NCBI GenBank assembly: GCA_963677695.2
Contig: CAXXUJ010000002.1
Coordinates: 716,385 to 780,384, forward strand
Reading direction: 5' to 3'
DNA: 64,000 nucleotides
DNA from: SABI01 sp963677695
GTDB lineage: Bacteria; Spirochaetota; Spirochaetia; Sphaerochaetales; Sphaerochaetaceae
The notes beneath the pieces were generated by a model, which was given only the letters and a program-made list of their open reading frames with translations, made no database searches and was not told the origin of the DNA. A program made the position numbers and the translations under genes. Below, piece by piece: positions 15,767 through 24,691 of the stretch. The first letter of the stretch is position 1. The number at the start of each line of letters is the position of its first letter.

Positions 15767-16010
15767 TCTCGTACCGCTCTTTCAGATATTCGAGCTTTGC
15801 TGTTTCGTAATCAAAGTCCTCCGGTACATGTATACTGCCCATCAGTTGAGACACAGTCTCTGAAAGTCGATCATCCGTATTATCAGAACGTATCAGCACT
15901 CTGAAATAATTTTCAACCATCTTCGACAATGATTCATTTCGAGCTGCCGCATATTCCTTTGCTTTGACAATGACTGTATCGTCAACGGTGAGTGTCAGCT
16001 TTTTGATCAT
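15759..16010 (-). CDS. Antitoxin partner of the PIN protein (RHH/DUF6364-like)
   Basis: 83 residues from the ATG at 16010; AAGGAG lies 6 nt upstream, whereas the alternative ATG at 16016 would touch it. The N-terminus IKKLTLTVDDTVIVKAKEYA is the ribbon-helix-helix pattern of this antitoxin group; the acidic, charged C-terminus (DFDYETAKLEYLKERYEND) would wrap the toxin. Overlap with the toxin gene by 8 bp supports a pair. Confidence 0.78.
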   Translation of the reverse strand: MIKKLTLTVDDTVIVKAKEYAAARNESLSKMVENYFRVLIRSDNTDDRLSETVSQLMGSIHVPEDFDYETAKLEYLKERYEND

Positions 16011-16116
16011 ACGCATCTCCTTACACGTGTAATTATATCATACTCAATACGTGCTATCAACAAGAGACTCTCAGGAACAATGATGATTCCTCGACTAAAC
16101 ACCCTTAAGAAAATAC

Positions 16117-16147
16117 GAAGGGTTCCAGTTCTGCACTGAAACCCTTC
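16117..16147 (-). terminator. Terminator of the rsfS operon
   Basis: Inverted repeat of GAAGGGTT-C-CAGT with ACTG-A-AACCCTTC around a 5-nt loop, one mismatch; read leftward it is followed by GTATTTTCTT. It lies 24 bp after the rsfS stop. Confidence 0.65.
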
Positions 16148-16171
16148 CTTTTTCGGTGTTCTACACCTCTA

Positions 16172-16543
16172 TCAGTTGTGTTCGATCTTTTCGAGGAACT
16201 CGACCTTGCCTGCTGTCGACCACAGTTTTTCAAGGTTGTAGAACTCTCTCAGTTCACGTCCCATCAGGTGGATCACAATATCACCGCAGTCGATAAGTTC
16301 CCAGCCATCGTCCCCCACCTGCTTGTGGCGGTTGATGACGGTGACACCTCTTTCATTCAGAAAATCCCACAGCTCACGAGCGACACCTCGAAGGTGTCCG
16401 AGTGAGTTGACAGTGGAGATAATAAAGGCATCCGCCCATCCGCTCACTTCACTCACATCGAGAACGACAGTATCTTCACCCTTGTGGTCGGTGACGAAAC
16501 GGGCTATCTCCTGTATGATCGCTTCTCTATCCTTATCTATCAT
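16172..16543 (-). CDS. rsfS: Ribosomal silencing factor RsfS
   Basis: 123 residues. Iojap/RsfS binds L14 of the large subunit and blocks subunit joining under poor conditions. Motifs: VVLDVSEVSGWADAFIISTVNSLGH, HKQVGDDGWELIDCGDIVIHLM, REFYNLEKLW, all typical. Last gene of the obg-nadD-yqeK cluster, starting right after the lipoprotein stop. Confidence 0.93.
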   Translation of the reverse strand: MIDKDREAIIQEIARFVTDHKGEDTVVLDVSEVSGWADAFIISTVNSLGHLRGVARELWDFLNERGVTVINRHKQVGDDGWELIDCGDIVIHLMGRELREFYNLEKLWSTAGKVEFLEKIEHN

Positions 16544-17128
16544 CTATTCAGTACTCCTCAATTCTATTTCTTCACGTGTACGTATCATCCACTCCTGTAT
16601 GTTCCGTTCTAAAAGAGCGCTCTCCCCTCTCCCTGTGAAGAAGGTGGACATCTGATACACCCTCAGAACATACTCTGATTCTCTGTAAAAACTCAAGAGG
16701 TCATCCACTTTACCTTTCGCAACACCTTCAATCGACAGCTCTTTCATGGCTGAAGAGATATCTTCAACTGTCCCCTGCTTAAGATAGGTGAGGCGGTCAG
16801 CCAGTACCTCTCTCTTCCCTTCTTGAAACAATGCGTTCCAGGCACTCTGATCTCCGGAGATTTCGATATCGGCATCAATACCGGTCAATCGTCTCATGGC
16901 AGAGAAAGGATCTGATGAAATCCCTTCTCTCAACAGGACTCCCCTGTAGGAGGCAAGAGCTGTGACAGGCATCGAAGCGACCAGGACGTAGGCCTTATCT
17001 GTATCAATGACTGCTGTCGTTGCATACTCGTCGCTTATGATACAAAGGGTAGTCACATCTTCTGATCGGGTACAGGAGGAAAGGAGAAGTACTATAACAC
17101 TTAAGAGAAGGAGAACTCTTGCTCTCAC
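16544..17128 (-). CDS. Small lipoprotein in the nadD-rsfS cluster
   Basis: 194 residues. Signal peptide with lipobox LLSSC (Cys19). The rest is soluble with no family recognised: AVIDTDKAYVLVAS, then an alpha-helical stretch with DISSAMKELSIEGVAKGKVD. In related spirochaetes and Firmicutes a LytR-type protein is often found between yqeK and rsfS, but no LytR catalytic motif is seen here. It overlaps yqeK by 4 bp and directly abuts rsfS. Confidence 0.75.
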   Translation of the reverse strand: MRARVLLLLSVIVLLLSSCTRSEDVTTLCIISDEYATTAVIDTDKAYVLVASMPVTALASYRGVLLREGISSDPFSAMRRLTGIDADIEISGDQSAWNALFQEGKREVLADRLTYLKQGTVEDISSAMKELSIEGVAKGKVDDLLSFYRESEYVLRVYQMSTFFTGRGESALLERNIQEWMIRTREEIELRSTE

Positions 17129-17715
17129 CTGAATGTTCCACCGTCGATGATGAACCGATAGGTGTCGAAGGTTGTTCCGGCTACGTCTCTTTTCTTCTTC
17201 TCCGAGTGTTCGAAGTGGTCCTCAAGGACTCTCTTCAGGAGGTGTTCTATATCACCTGCTGAAAGGAGCTTTTTCACCTTCTTCTTATCCATGTAGTTCC
17301 TCTCAAGCTCCATGTAGTCGGCGCAATAGAGAATCGCTCCCATCAGTCCCATATCAGGGGATGCAAGGGTATGCCATCTGATTGCACTCACGATATCATC
17401 AGCGCCGAGGCATTCATGGGCACTTGCATGGTGAGCTGCAACAGGAGCGTGAAGGAGTGAAGGCCATTTCTTCTCTTCTTCAAGAAGGGGGATGGAAATA
17501 GTTTCAGCATGGGTGATGAGTTTTTTTTCGGGCACTTCACGGAACATATCGTGATAGAGGGAAGCGAGTGTGAGACGGTTATTTCCCTTCTCATCGAAGA
17601 GTTTATAGTGGTCGGAAATTGTGAGAGCCATGGCCGCACAGCTTTTGGAATGACTGTAGCGCTTCTTAGAGAGTCTTTTCTTTCCCTGTTGTTTAACGTT
17701 CTTTATACAGCTCAT
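17125..17715 (-). CDS. yqeK: YqeK-type HD-domain nucleotide hydrolase
   Basis: 196 residues from the ATG at 17715 (in-frame ATG at 17745 would lie deeper in nadD). HD-domain pattern: KRYSHSKSCAAMA, LTLASLYHDMFRE with the HD pair, HAPVAAHHA, and AIRWHTLASPDMGLMGAILYCADYMEL. YqeK enzymes cleave Ap4A. It overlaps the nadD stop by about 20 bp and has only a weak ribosome-binding site, so coupled translation is likely. Confidence 0.85.
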   Translation of the reverse strand: MSCIKNVKQQGKKRLSKKRYSHSKSCAAMALTISDHYKLFDEKGNNRLTLASLYHDMFREVPEKKLITHAETISIPLLEEEKKWPSLLHAPVAAHHASAHECLGADDIVSAIRWHTLASPDMGLMGAILYCADYMELERNYMDKKKVKKLLSAGDIEHLLKRVLEDHFEHSEKKKRDVAGTTFDTYRFIIDGGTFR

Positions 17716-18310
17716 AGTCAAGAATATAATCGAGCACTCCGTCACTCAGGAGCATCTGAAGTTCCTGAATATCTCCTTTTGGGGAGTGTAGCACTTCTCG
17801 TATGTATGTGGAAGAGCACTCGACAGGCTCCACATCAATCCACTCGCCGTCCACACCTTCAGGGAAGGCCTTTCCTCTGTTTCGTGTGACCACGAGAATA
17901 TGAACAAGGGGAAAGAGGTCTTCGGCGCGGTACCAGGTGTGCAGGTCTTCTACAAGATCATCACCGACAACAATGGCAAGCGTTCCGTCGATATCATATC
18001 TCTGGTAGATATCGACAACACTCATGTAGGTATAGCTTTCACTTTCCCGTGTCAGTTCACAGGTATCGACAACGATCTCCATTTCCCTGTCTTCGGGATA
18101 AAAGGAACGATAGTCCTCGAGACCGAGGTGAAGGAGGTCGAGACGCTGTTCATTTGTGATTTCTTTCTGATAACTTTTATGAACGGGAGCTTTGGATGGG
18201 AGAATAATGATTCTCTCATACTCTGTCCGTTCAGCTATCGTATGAATCATGTAGAGGTGACCAAGATGCATCGGGTTGAAAGTTCCCCCGAAAATGAGAG
18301 TTTTCTTCAC
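17693..18310 (-). CDS. nadD: Nicotinate-nucleotide adenylyltransferase
   Basis: 205 residues. NadD joins ATP and nicotinate mononucleotide in NAD synthesis. The GGTFNPMHLGHLYMI motif near residue 9 is the nucleotidyltransferase signature, followed by ILPSKAPVHK, and the C-terminal STYIREVL replaces the ISST(x)IR motif. Length is usual. Starts 4 bp inside the obg stop. Confidence 0.93.
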   Translation of the reverse strand: MKKTLIFGGTFNPMHLGHLYMIHTIAERTEYERIIILPSKAPVHKSYQKEITNEQRLDLLHLGLEDYRSFYPEDREMEIVVDTCELTRESESYTYMSVVDIYQRYDIDGTLAIVVGDDLVEDLHTWYRAEDLFPLVHILVVTRNRGKAFPEGVDGEWIDVEPVECSSTYIREVLHSPKGDIQELQMLLSDGVLDYILDYELYKER

Positions 18311-19356
18311 GCCTCGGTCCTGTATTCCGCATCAGTATTCACTGTGGTGGTGAACCCGGTGTCAACCTCGTCCTCTTTTTTCTCCGCTATCCTGATGAAA
18401 GCTTCCTTCACCGCTTGCAGTCCGTCCCCGGTCATGTTTGACAGAGGAAGCACCATGGCATCCGTGATGGAATCCTTCAGTTCCCTGAAAGCATCTTCGG
18501 TTTCTGGGATATCGGTCTTGGTTCCGATAACGATGTGAGGTTTCTCATTCAGTTCAGGAGCATAATTATCGAGTTCATGACGGAGCGTTTTGTAATGAGA
18601 AAGGGCATCATCGTCACTCAGGTCGATGAAGAAGGCAAGGGCAGTGGTACGTGAAATATGGCGGAGGAACTTGAAGCCCATCCCCTTCCCTTCACTTGCC
18701 CCCTCAATGATCCCAGGGATGTCGGCGAGGACGATGTCTTTATCACCGTACCGGAGCATACCGAGCTGAGGGATACGGGTAGTGAACGGGTATCCAGCAA
18801 CCTTGGTTCTAGCATTCGTCAGATTGTTGAGAAGTGATGACTTCCCCGCATTCGGGAATCCTACGAATCCGATATCGGCAATAATGAGGAGTTCGACCCC
18901 GATCCTGAGCTCATGACCCGACTCGCCGGGCTGAGCAAAACGTGGAGTCTGTCGTGTCGAGGTTTTGAAGTGCCAGTTGCCCTGGCCTCCCCTTCCACCT
19001 TTGAGAAGCGTATAGGTATCAAGTCCGGTAAGGTCCTTGATAATACGTCCCGTCTGAGGATCCTTGAGAACGGTACCTGGGGGTACGGGAATGATCATAT
19101 CATCACCGTCACGCCCGAAGCAGCGTACACCTCTTCCAGGGTGACCGTTTTCGGCCTTAAAGGAACGGATCTTTTTAAGGTGAGCAAGGGTACGGAGATT
19201 ATCTTTTACAACAAAGATAACATCTCCGCCTTTCCCTCCGTCTCCCCCGTCGGGACCACCCTTCGGGATATATTTCTCTCTACGGAAGGAAACACAACCG
19301 TTGCCTCCGTTTCCGGAGGCAACTTCTATATAGGTTTCATCTGAAAATCCAAACAT
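18307..19356 (-). CDS. obgE: GTPase Obg/CgtA
   Basis: 349 residues. The Gly-rich Obg domain (EVASGNGGNGCVSFRREKYI, GPDGGDGGKGGDV) is followed by a G domain: GFPNAGKSSLLN, DIPGIIEGASEGKG, and TKTDIPE. It has a short C-terminal tail. Acts in large-subunit assembly and growth control. Part of rplU-rpmA-obg-nadD-yqeK order found in many bacteria. Confidence 0.96.
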   Translation of the reverse strand: MFGFSDETYIEVASGNGGNGCVSFRREKYIPKGGPDGGDGGKGGDVIFVVKDNLRTLAHLKKIRSFKAENGHPGRGVRCFGRDGDDMIIPVPPGTVLKDPQTGRIIKDLTGLDTYTLLKGGRGGQGNWHFKTSTRQTPRFAQPGESGHELRIGVELLIIADIGFVGFPNAGKSSLLNNLTNARTKVAGYPFTTRIPQLGMLRYGDKDIVLADIPGIIEGASEGKGMGFKFLRHISRTTALAFFIDLSDDDALSHYKTLRHELDNYAPELNEKPHIVIGTKTDIPETEDAFRELKDSITDAMVLPLSNMTGDGLQAVKEAFIRIAEKKEDEVDTGFTTTVNTDAEYRTEA

Positions 19357-19390
19357 GTATCGTCTCTGACGCCTGAGAAATCGGGAAAGA

Positions 19391-19642
19391 TTACTCTGCG
19401 ATGATTCTCACATACTTGCGATTATTGCGTGTATGGAAATCAACCTTGCCTGCAGCCTTTGCGAACAGGGTATAATCTCTTCCACATCCGACTTCGTCGC
19501 CTGCGTGGAATGTGTTTCCGTGCTGTCTTACGATGATCTCACCAGCTTTAACTGTCTGACCACCGAATCTCTTCACACCAAGTCTCTGACTTCTTGAGTC
19601 TCGACCGTTCTTACTGCTACCGCCACCTTTCTTATGTGCCAT
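19391..19642 (-). CDS. rpmA: Ribosomal protein bL27
   Basis: 83 residues. MAHKKGGGSSKNGRDSRSQRLGVKRFGGQ is the canonical L27 opening, followed by VRQHGNTFHAGDEVGCGRDYTLF. No Firmicutes-type cleavable N-terminal extension is seen. Lies 11 bp after rplU. Confidence 0.97.
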   Translation of the reverse strand: MAHKKGGGSSKNGRDSRSQRLGVKRFGGQTVKAGEIIVRQHGNTFHAGDEVGCGRDYTLFAKAAGKVDFHTRNNRKYVRIIAE

Positions 19643-19653
19643 CTCAAAACTCC

Positions 19654-19965
19654 TTACGCGTTGATCTTCTTCACAGTGATCATCGAATACTTCTGGCGAT
19701 GGCCCTGAGTTCTGCGGTATCCCTTACGTCTGTTGAACTTGAATACCTTGATCTTCTTCCCTTTCACGATATCATTCACGGTGACAACGACCTGCGCGCC
19801 ATCCACATAGGGAGTTCCGAACTTTGAATTTTCACCATCGCCCACGGCTACAACCGTGTCAAAGGTAAGCTCATCACCACTCTCGACACCGAGCTGGTCT
19901 ACCTGGAGGGTTTCTCCTTCCTGAGCTTTATACTGCTTTCCTTTAATCTCTACCAGTGCGTACAT
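19654..19965 (-). CDS. rplU: Ribosomal protein bL21
   Basis: 103 residues: MYALVEIKGKQYKAQEGETL, then VDGAQVVVTVNDIVKGKKIK and the tail RKGYRRTQGHRQKYSMI. It begins the rplU-rpmA-obg group; there is no ysxB gene between L21 and L27. Confidence 0.97.
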   Translation of the reverse strand: MYALVEIKGKQYKAQEGETLQVDQLGVESGDELTFDTVVAVGDGENSKFGTPYVDGAQVVVTVNDIVKGKKIKVFKFNRRKGYRRTQGHRQKYSMITVKKINA

Positions 19966-20044
19966 GTTAATACATCCTTATCAAAAATATGCAGTGTCTC
20001 TTATATCACACAAGATTAATTATTACAAGTGCTCTACTGCTCTT

Positions 20045-21838
20045 TTACATTGACTGCAGGAAAGGAATTCCTACAAGTCCATATGCATTCTTCAAAACCT
20101 GCAGAACCATGGTCACAAGGGCTACCCTTGCCACGATCTGCTCCTTCTTCTCCGCCTTCAGAACCGCATGGTCATGATAATACCTGCTGAAGGTTCTGGA
20201 AAGGTCATAGAGGAAACTTGTGATCACCGAGGGATTATACTCTACAGCCGCCTGAGCAACTAAAGAGGGGTAAAGGGCGATCATCTTTATCAGTTCTCTC
20301 TCATCTCTGACAGTGAGGTGGGAAGCGTCGAAATCAATGTCGGTAAAATCACTCTTCATCTCTTCCCATTTTGCCAGCATGCTGCTTATTCTCGCACCCA
20401 TGTACTGAAGATAGGGTCCGGTATTGCCGTTGAAGGAGATTGAGTCTGCCGGGTTGAACACCATATCCTTCATCGGAGAGGGCTGAAGGAGGTAGTAGCT
20501 GAGCGCACCGCGTGCGATCTTTTCACTCACATCATCAATATCGCCCACTTCCGCTTCCCTGTTCTTTGCGATGATCTCTTCCTTTGCAAGAGAAGTGAGA
20601 GATGCGAACAGGTCATCTGCATCGACAACTGTCCCCTCTCTGCTTTTCATCTTCCCTTCAGGGAGGTTCACCATACCGTAGGAGAGGTGATAGAGGTTCT
20701 CGGCCCACTGATATCCGAGTTTGCCGAGCACATGGAAGAGGACCTTGAAATGGTAGGCCTGCTCGCTTGCAACGACATAGATCAGGGAATCGAACGGCCA
20801 CTTCTCGTGACGCTGGATCGCTGTCCCGATATCCTGAGTGAGGTAGAGGCTGGTGCCGTCCTTTCTCAGGAGGACCTTCTTGTCGAGGTTGATCTCTTCG
20901 AGATCGATCCAGATTGAGGAATCCTCTTCCCGGTAGAATACCCCATCTTCAAGTCCCTTGAGGATCTTGTCCTTGCCGAGCATGTAGGTATCGCTCTCAT
21001 AATAATAGGTATCAAAGCTCACCCCGGTATTCTTATAGGTCTCTTCGATCCCATCGATCGTCCAGGTGTTCATCAGCTTCCACAGCCTCAGCACTTCCTC
21101 ATCACCGTCTTCCCATTTTCTCAGCATCTCCTGAGCCTGGGACAGTGCAGTGGGGTCTTCCTTCTCCCACGCCGCATAGCGGACATAGTACTTACCTACC
21201 AGATGGTCGCCCTTGATGCCGGAGCTATCAGGAGTCTCCCCCTCTCCGAACTTCTGGTAGGCGAGCATCGACTTGCAGATGTGTATACCTCGGTTATTGA
21301 TCAGGTTCACCTTCTGAACGTCAGCGCCGTTCGCCTTCAGGATATGGGAGATACTCTCTCCGATCGCATCGTTTCTCAGATGACCGAGGTGAAGCGGCTT
21401 GTTGGTGTTGGGGCAGCTGAACTCTACCATCATGCGTCTGCCCGACAGGGTTTCGGTATGACCGTAGCTCTCTTTCTGAGCATCCACCTTCTCTTTCAGC
21501 GAGGAGGCAAGAGAGGTAGTATCGATGAAGACATTCAGGTAGGGTCCGGAGGGGAGCACGGCTCCCTCTGGGACTGTATCAAGTGCGTTGAGTTTCTCTG
21601 CGAGTTCCTTCACGATATTCTGGGGAGAGTTTCTCATCACCTTCGCGTAGGGGAAGAGAGGGAAAGCGAGGTCTCCCATTTCAGGGTTGGGAGGAGTGTT
21701 CACAACAAGCTCTCCTGCCGTCTGTACCACATCGCCTTCCATACCCTTCTCTGATGCCATCAGACGAAGCTGATCTTCGAGAAGATTCTTCCAATATTCT
21801 TTTACCTGCTGATACATACCAGTCTCCAAAGCATTCAA
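20045..21838 (-). CDS. argS: Arginine--tRNA ligase
   Basis: 597 residues. Class I synthetase: N-terminal tRNA D-loop domain, FSCPNTNKPLHLGHLRNDAIG with the HLGH motif near residue 152, and GMVNLPEGKMKSREGTVVDADDLF with the KMKSR loop near residue 390; the C-terminal DALR anticodon-binding domain follows. Two starts are possible: ATG 21838 with AGGAG and ATG 21817 with GGAG; the first is used. Its own ribosome-binding site can fold into a hairpin. Confidence 0.93.
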   Translation of the reverse strand: MNALETGMYQQVKEYWKNLLEDQLRLMASEKGMEGDVVQTAGELVVNTPPNPEMGDLAFPLFPYAKVMRNSPQNIVKELAEKLNALDTVPEGAVLPSGPYLNVFIDTTSLASSLKEKVDAQKESYGHTETLSGRRMMVEFSCPNTNKPLHLGHLRNDAIGESISHILKANGADVQKVNLINNRGIHICKSMLAYQKFGEGETPDSSGIKGDHLVGKYYVRYAAWEKEDPTALSQAQEMLRKWEDGDEEVLRLWKLMNTWTIDGIEETYKNTGVSFDTYYYESDTYMLGKDKILKGLEDGVFYREEDSSIWIDLEEINLDKKVLLRKDGTSLYLTQDIGTAIQRHEKWPFDSLIYVVASEQAYHFKVLFHVLGKLGYQWAENLYHLSYGMVNLPEGKMKSREGTVVDADDLFASLTSLAKEEIIAKNREAEVGDIDDVSEKIARGALSYYLLQPSPMKDMVFNPADSISFNGNTGPYLQYMGARISSMLAKWEEMKSDFTDIDFDASHLTVRDERELIKMIALYPSLVAQAAVEYNPSVITSFLYDLSRTFSRYYHDHAVLKAEKKEQIVARVALVTMVLQVLKNAYGLVGIPFLQSM

Positions 21839-21842
21839 TTCT

Positions 21843-21861
21843 CTCCTGATGTATTCAGGAG
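21843..21861 (-). promoter_or_regulatory. Hairpin that covers the argS ribosome-binding site
   Basis: CTCCTGA and TCAGGAG (7-bp perfect stem, 5-nt loop) lie just before the argS ATG at 21838. The 3' strand contains the AGGAG ribosome-binding site. This could lower initiation or be temperature-sensitive. It could also be a weak terminator remnant, but has no T tail. Confidence 0.45.
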
Positions 21862-21954
21862 TACGTGCCTTTGCACTATACAGATAAGGTCAATAGAGTT
21901 TCAAGAGATACTCGCCATCTTGTGTAAAATCTCCCTGAAAGGTATGCTTTCTCC

Positions 21955-22881
21955 ATGAAAAGAAAACATTTCGACATTACATCATATATACCCGGGTACC
22001 TGAAAAGTTTTGAACGGTTCGAGAAATCGGCGTTCGTATCCTTCCGCCCCGCTCCCCAGCGGGAGGTTCTCGTCTCCATCATCTCTGATATCTTTGAACT
22101 CCTCTTTCCCGGACGCTCGGGCACGGGAGTGCTCAACAGGCACTCTGTCGTGGAAGTGATCACATCATTGATGGAAAAAGTGGCCATTGAGCTTGAAGAG
22201 CAGCTCTTCCTCGCATGGTTCTATGAAAACCCTCTCGGTCTGAATGATGATCAGACTCACGAGTACTCGGAACTGGCTAAGGATACGATCACGGCTCTCC
22301 TGGAAAACCTTCCTGACCTGAGAATCATGATGAAAGAAGATGCGGAAGCAGCACTTGACGGAGACCCGGCAGCTCGATCCATTCATGAGATCATTCTCGC
22401 CTACCCCGGTGTCTGCGCACTGACGATGCACAGGATCAGCCACTTCCTCTTTGAGAAGAAGGTCCCTCTCATCCCCCGCATGATCGGGGAGATCATCCAC
22501 ACCCAGACGGGAATCGATATCCATCCCGGTGCGACGATCGGACGATCTCTGTTCATCGACCACGGTACCGGAGTAGTCATCGGAGAGACCACGGTGATCG
22601 GTGACCATGTAAAGATCTATCAGGGGGTCACCCTCGGTGCCCTCTCATTCCCGAAAGACAGCTGCGGTGCCCTAATCAAGGGTGCAAAGCGCCATCCTAC
22701 GGTGGGAGACTATGTGACGGTCTATGCGAATGCGACGATTCTCGGTGATATAACAATCGGTGAGCACTCTATCATCGGTTCGAGTGCATGGGTGCATAAC
22801 GACATTCCATCCTATTCATTTGTACAGAATGAGGATCCGAGAACGATCATACGGGAGAGGACGAAGAAAGCTCAGCGCTGA
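21955..22881 (+). CDS. cysE: Serine O-acetyltransferase
   Basis: 308 residues, the long plant/bacterial form with a helical N-terminal domain of about 130 residues. The C-terminal left-handed beta helix holds IHPGATIGRSLFIDHGTGVVIGET, GVTLGALSFPKD and VYANATILGDITIGEHS. Makes O-acetylserine for cysteine synthesis. The start ATG 21955 follows an imperfect GAAAGG site. It converges on the AraC gene and overlaps it by 10 bp. Confidence 0.9.
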   Translation: MKRKHFDITSYIPGYLKSFERFEKSAFVSFRPAPQREVLVSIISDIFELLFPGRSGTGVLNRHSVVEVITSLMEKVAIELEEQLFLAWFYENPLGLNDDQTHEYSELAKDTITALLENLPDLRIMMKEDAEAALDGDPAARSIHEIILAYPGVCALTMHRISHFLFEKKVPLIPRMIGEIIHTQTGIDIHPGATIGRSLFIDHGTGVVIGETTVIGDHVKIYQGVTLGALSFPKDSCGALIKGAKRHPTVGDYVTVYANATILGDITIGEHSIIGSSAWVHNDIPSYSFVQNEDPRTIIRERTKKAQR

Positions 22882-23609
22882 TGTATCATGTGAATATATT
22901 CAGTGGGAGTCTGGAGGCAGTACCGTTTGAATACCTTGGAGAAGTAGTTGCTGTCGCCGAAGCCGAGGCGTCGGGCAACTTCCTTCACTGAGATCTCCCC
23001 CCCCTCAAAGTACAGTTTCGCAAGAGCCATCCTCTGCCTTGAGACATACTCGGGAATACTCATTCCCGTCTCCTTCTTGAATTTCCTGGAGATATGGGAG
23101 ATGTGGGCACTGTGCATGCGCCCGAGGTCGTCAATCTTCACGTCTTCACTGAGGTGGACTGTCAGGTAGGTGACGATATCACGTATCATGGGGGAATAGG
23201 AGGAGACTGAGAACTCGAGTACCGATTTCGCGTACTCAAGGGCGATCTTGCTGTAGAGTACCCCGTCAAGGTAATCGACCGACACCGCGTGTTCGATCAT
23301 GAGAAGGAACTTGCTCTCCATGGTATAGAGATAGAGACTCTGAAGACCGCCCTGACGTGCTGCATGGCAGCACAGGGCATTGAATGAGATAAGGTGGTTC
23401 TTGCAGCACCTGAGAGCTTTCGAGGCGACGGTATTCCCGTCACAGCACATGCGCCCGGCGCTCCCCCTTCTATAGGAGAGGACTTCCTCTACCTGATAGG
23501 GATTTCCCCACTTGATGGCATGGAGAATTTCGCTCTCAATTTCATACTCTCTCTCGATCTGTACGAGATTCAGATTTTCAGGCACCTTGAATTTCGGCTC
23601 TTCACTCAT
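22872..23609 (-). CDS. AraC-family transcription regulator
   Basis: 245 residues. The N-terminal part contains a Cys-bearing helical region (YRRGSAGRMCCDGNTVASKA, then CCKNHLISFNALCCHAARQG) and the C-terminal AraC domain has HISHISRKFKKETGMSIPEY and VKEVARRLGFGDSNYFSKVF. The Cys-rich N-terminal part matches a group seen beside sugar-acid or dehydrogenase genes. Because the SDR gene starts 249 bp away on the other strand, it may activate that gene. Confidence 0.85.
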   Translation of the reverse strand: MSEEPKFKVPENLNLVQIEREYEIESEILHAIKWGNPYQVEEVLSYRRGSAGRMCCDGNTVASKALRCCKNHLISFNALCCHAARQGGLQSLYLYTMESKFLLMIEHAVSVDYLDGVLYSKIALEYAKSVLEFSVSSYSPMIRDIVTYLTVHLSEDVKIDDLGRMHSAHISHISRKFKKETGMSIPEYVSRQRMALAKLYFEGGEISVKEVARRLGFGDSNYFSKVFKRYCLQTPTEYIHMIHQR

Positions 23610-23857
23610 TGTATCAATCTCTCATTTCCCATTGGTTTTACGTGTCTTCATGACTCTTAACGTTCATCATAAATCCCGCAATCGAAATAGTAAAGCAGAG
23701 AAGGAAAAATATCTCATAAATTAGTAACTAAGGACCATATTGTGCTAATTTTCTTGTTCCTTTCCAATTTTTTTATTGATTCTCTAAACATTTCTTTCTC
23801 CCCTCCCCGTTCTCTGCTATGATGAATTGCAGATAATCAGAGAGGGGGAAGTGAAAT
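23610..23857 (+). other. Divergent intergenic region of AraC and SDR genes
   Basis: 248 bp. AT-rich centre, GAGAGGGGG ribosome-binding site for the SDR gene at its right end. Both promoters must lie here, but no convincing -35/-10 pair or AraC half-site repeat was identified. Confidence 0.4.
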
Positions 23858-24691
23858 ATGGATCGTGTCCTTGAAGGCAAGGTGATTGTTGTTACAGGAG
23901 CAGGCGGAGTGCTGTGCAGTGAATTCGCCCGCCATTATGCGGCTCTCGGAGCGAAGGTCGCTCTTCTGAACCGTTCAGCAGAGAAGATAGAAGCCATAGA
24001 GAAGGAACTGACGGGCAGAAGGTTGACGGCGAAAGCGTATCAGGTGGATGTACTTGATGCTGCAAAGCTTGCTGCTGTCCATGAAGCGATCGGAAAGGAT
24101 TTCGGTCCGGTTGATATTCTCGTCAACGGAGCAGGCGGCAATATGGCTGCTGCGAATACGGGGAATGAATACCATGAGATGAAGCTCGATGAATCGGTGA
24201 GATCATTCTTCGATCTCGATATCTCAAGTATCTCCGATGTGTTCGAACTCAACTTCATGGGAACACTGATCCCTTCCAAGGAATTCGTTTCCGATATGGT
24301 GGGCAGAACGGGATGTTCTATTTTGAATGTCACCTCTATGGCAAGCTACAGGCCTCTCACGAAGGTGCTCGGCTATTCGGCAGCAAAGGCTGCGGTGAAC
24401 AATCTCACGCAGTGGCTCGCTGTCCATTTCTCTCACACGGGAGTGAGAGTCAATGCGGTCGCACCAGGGTTCTTCAGCACGAAACAGAACAGGTCTCTCC
24501 TGTTCGACGAACAGGGAAATCCGACAGAACGCAGCGCTAAGATACTGAACGGAACCCCCATGGGAAGATTCGGTGTTCCAGAGGATCTGCTGGGAACGGT
24601 CACCTACCTTGTCGACCCCGAGGCAAGCGGTTTCGTTACCGGAGTACTTATCCCCGTCGACGGAGGCTTCAACGCCTACTCGGGTGTCTAG
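23858..24691 (+). CDS. SDR oxidoreductase, D-mannonate/fructuronate reductase-like
   Basis: 277 residues. Classical SDR: cofactor motif VTGAGGVLCSEFA near residue 12, NVTSMASYRPLTKVLGYSAAK with the Ser-Tyr-Lys triad (Tyr about 168), and VNAVAPGFFSTKQNRSLL. The specific end resembles D-mannonate oxidoreductases of Thermotoga and spirochaetes, which work in hexuronate breakdown. The upstream AraC gene fits substrate control. No other uronate gene is in view, so the substrate is tentative. Confidence 0.8.
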   Translation: MDRVLEGKVIVVTGAGGVLCSEFARHYAALGAKVALLNRSAEKIEAIEKELTGRRLTAKAYQVDVLDAAKLAAVHEAIGKDFGPVDILVNGAGGNMAAANTGNEYHEMKLDESVRSFFDLDISSISDVFELNFMGTLIPSKEFVSDMVGRTGCSILNVTSMASYRPLTKVLGYSAAKAAVNNLTQWLAVHFSHTGVRVNAVAPGFFSTKQNRSLLFDEQGNPTERSAKILNGTPMGRFGVPEDLLGTVTYLVDPEASGFVTGVLIPVDGGFNAYSGV

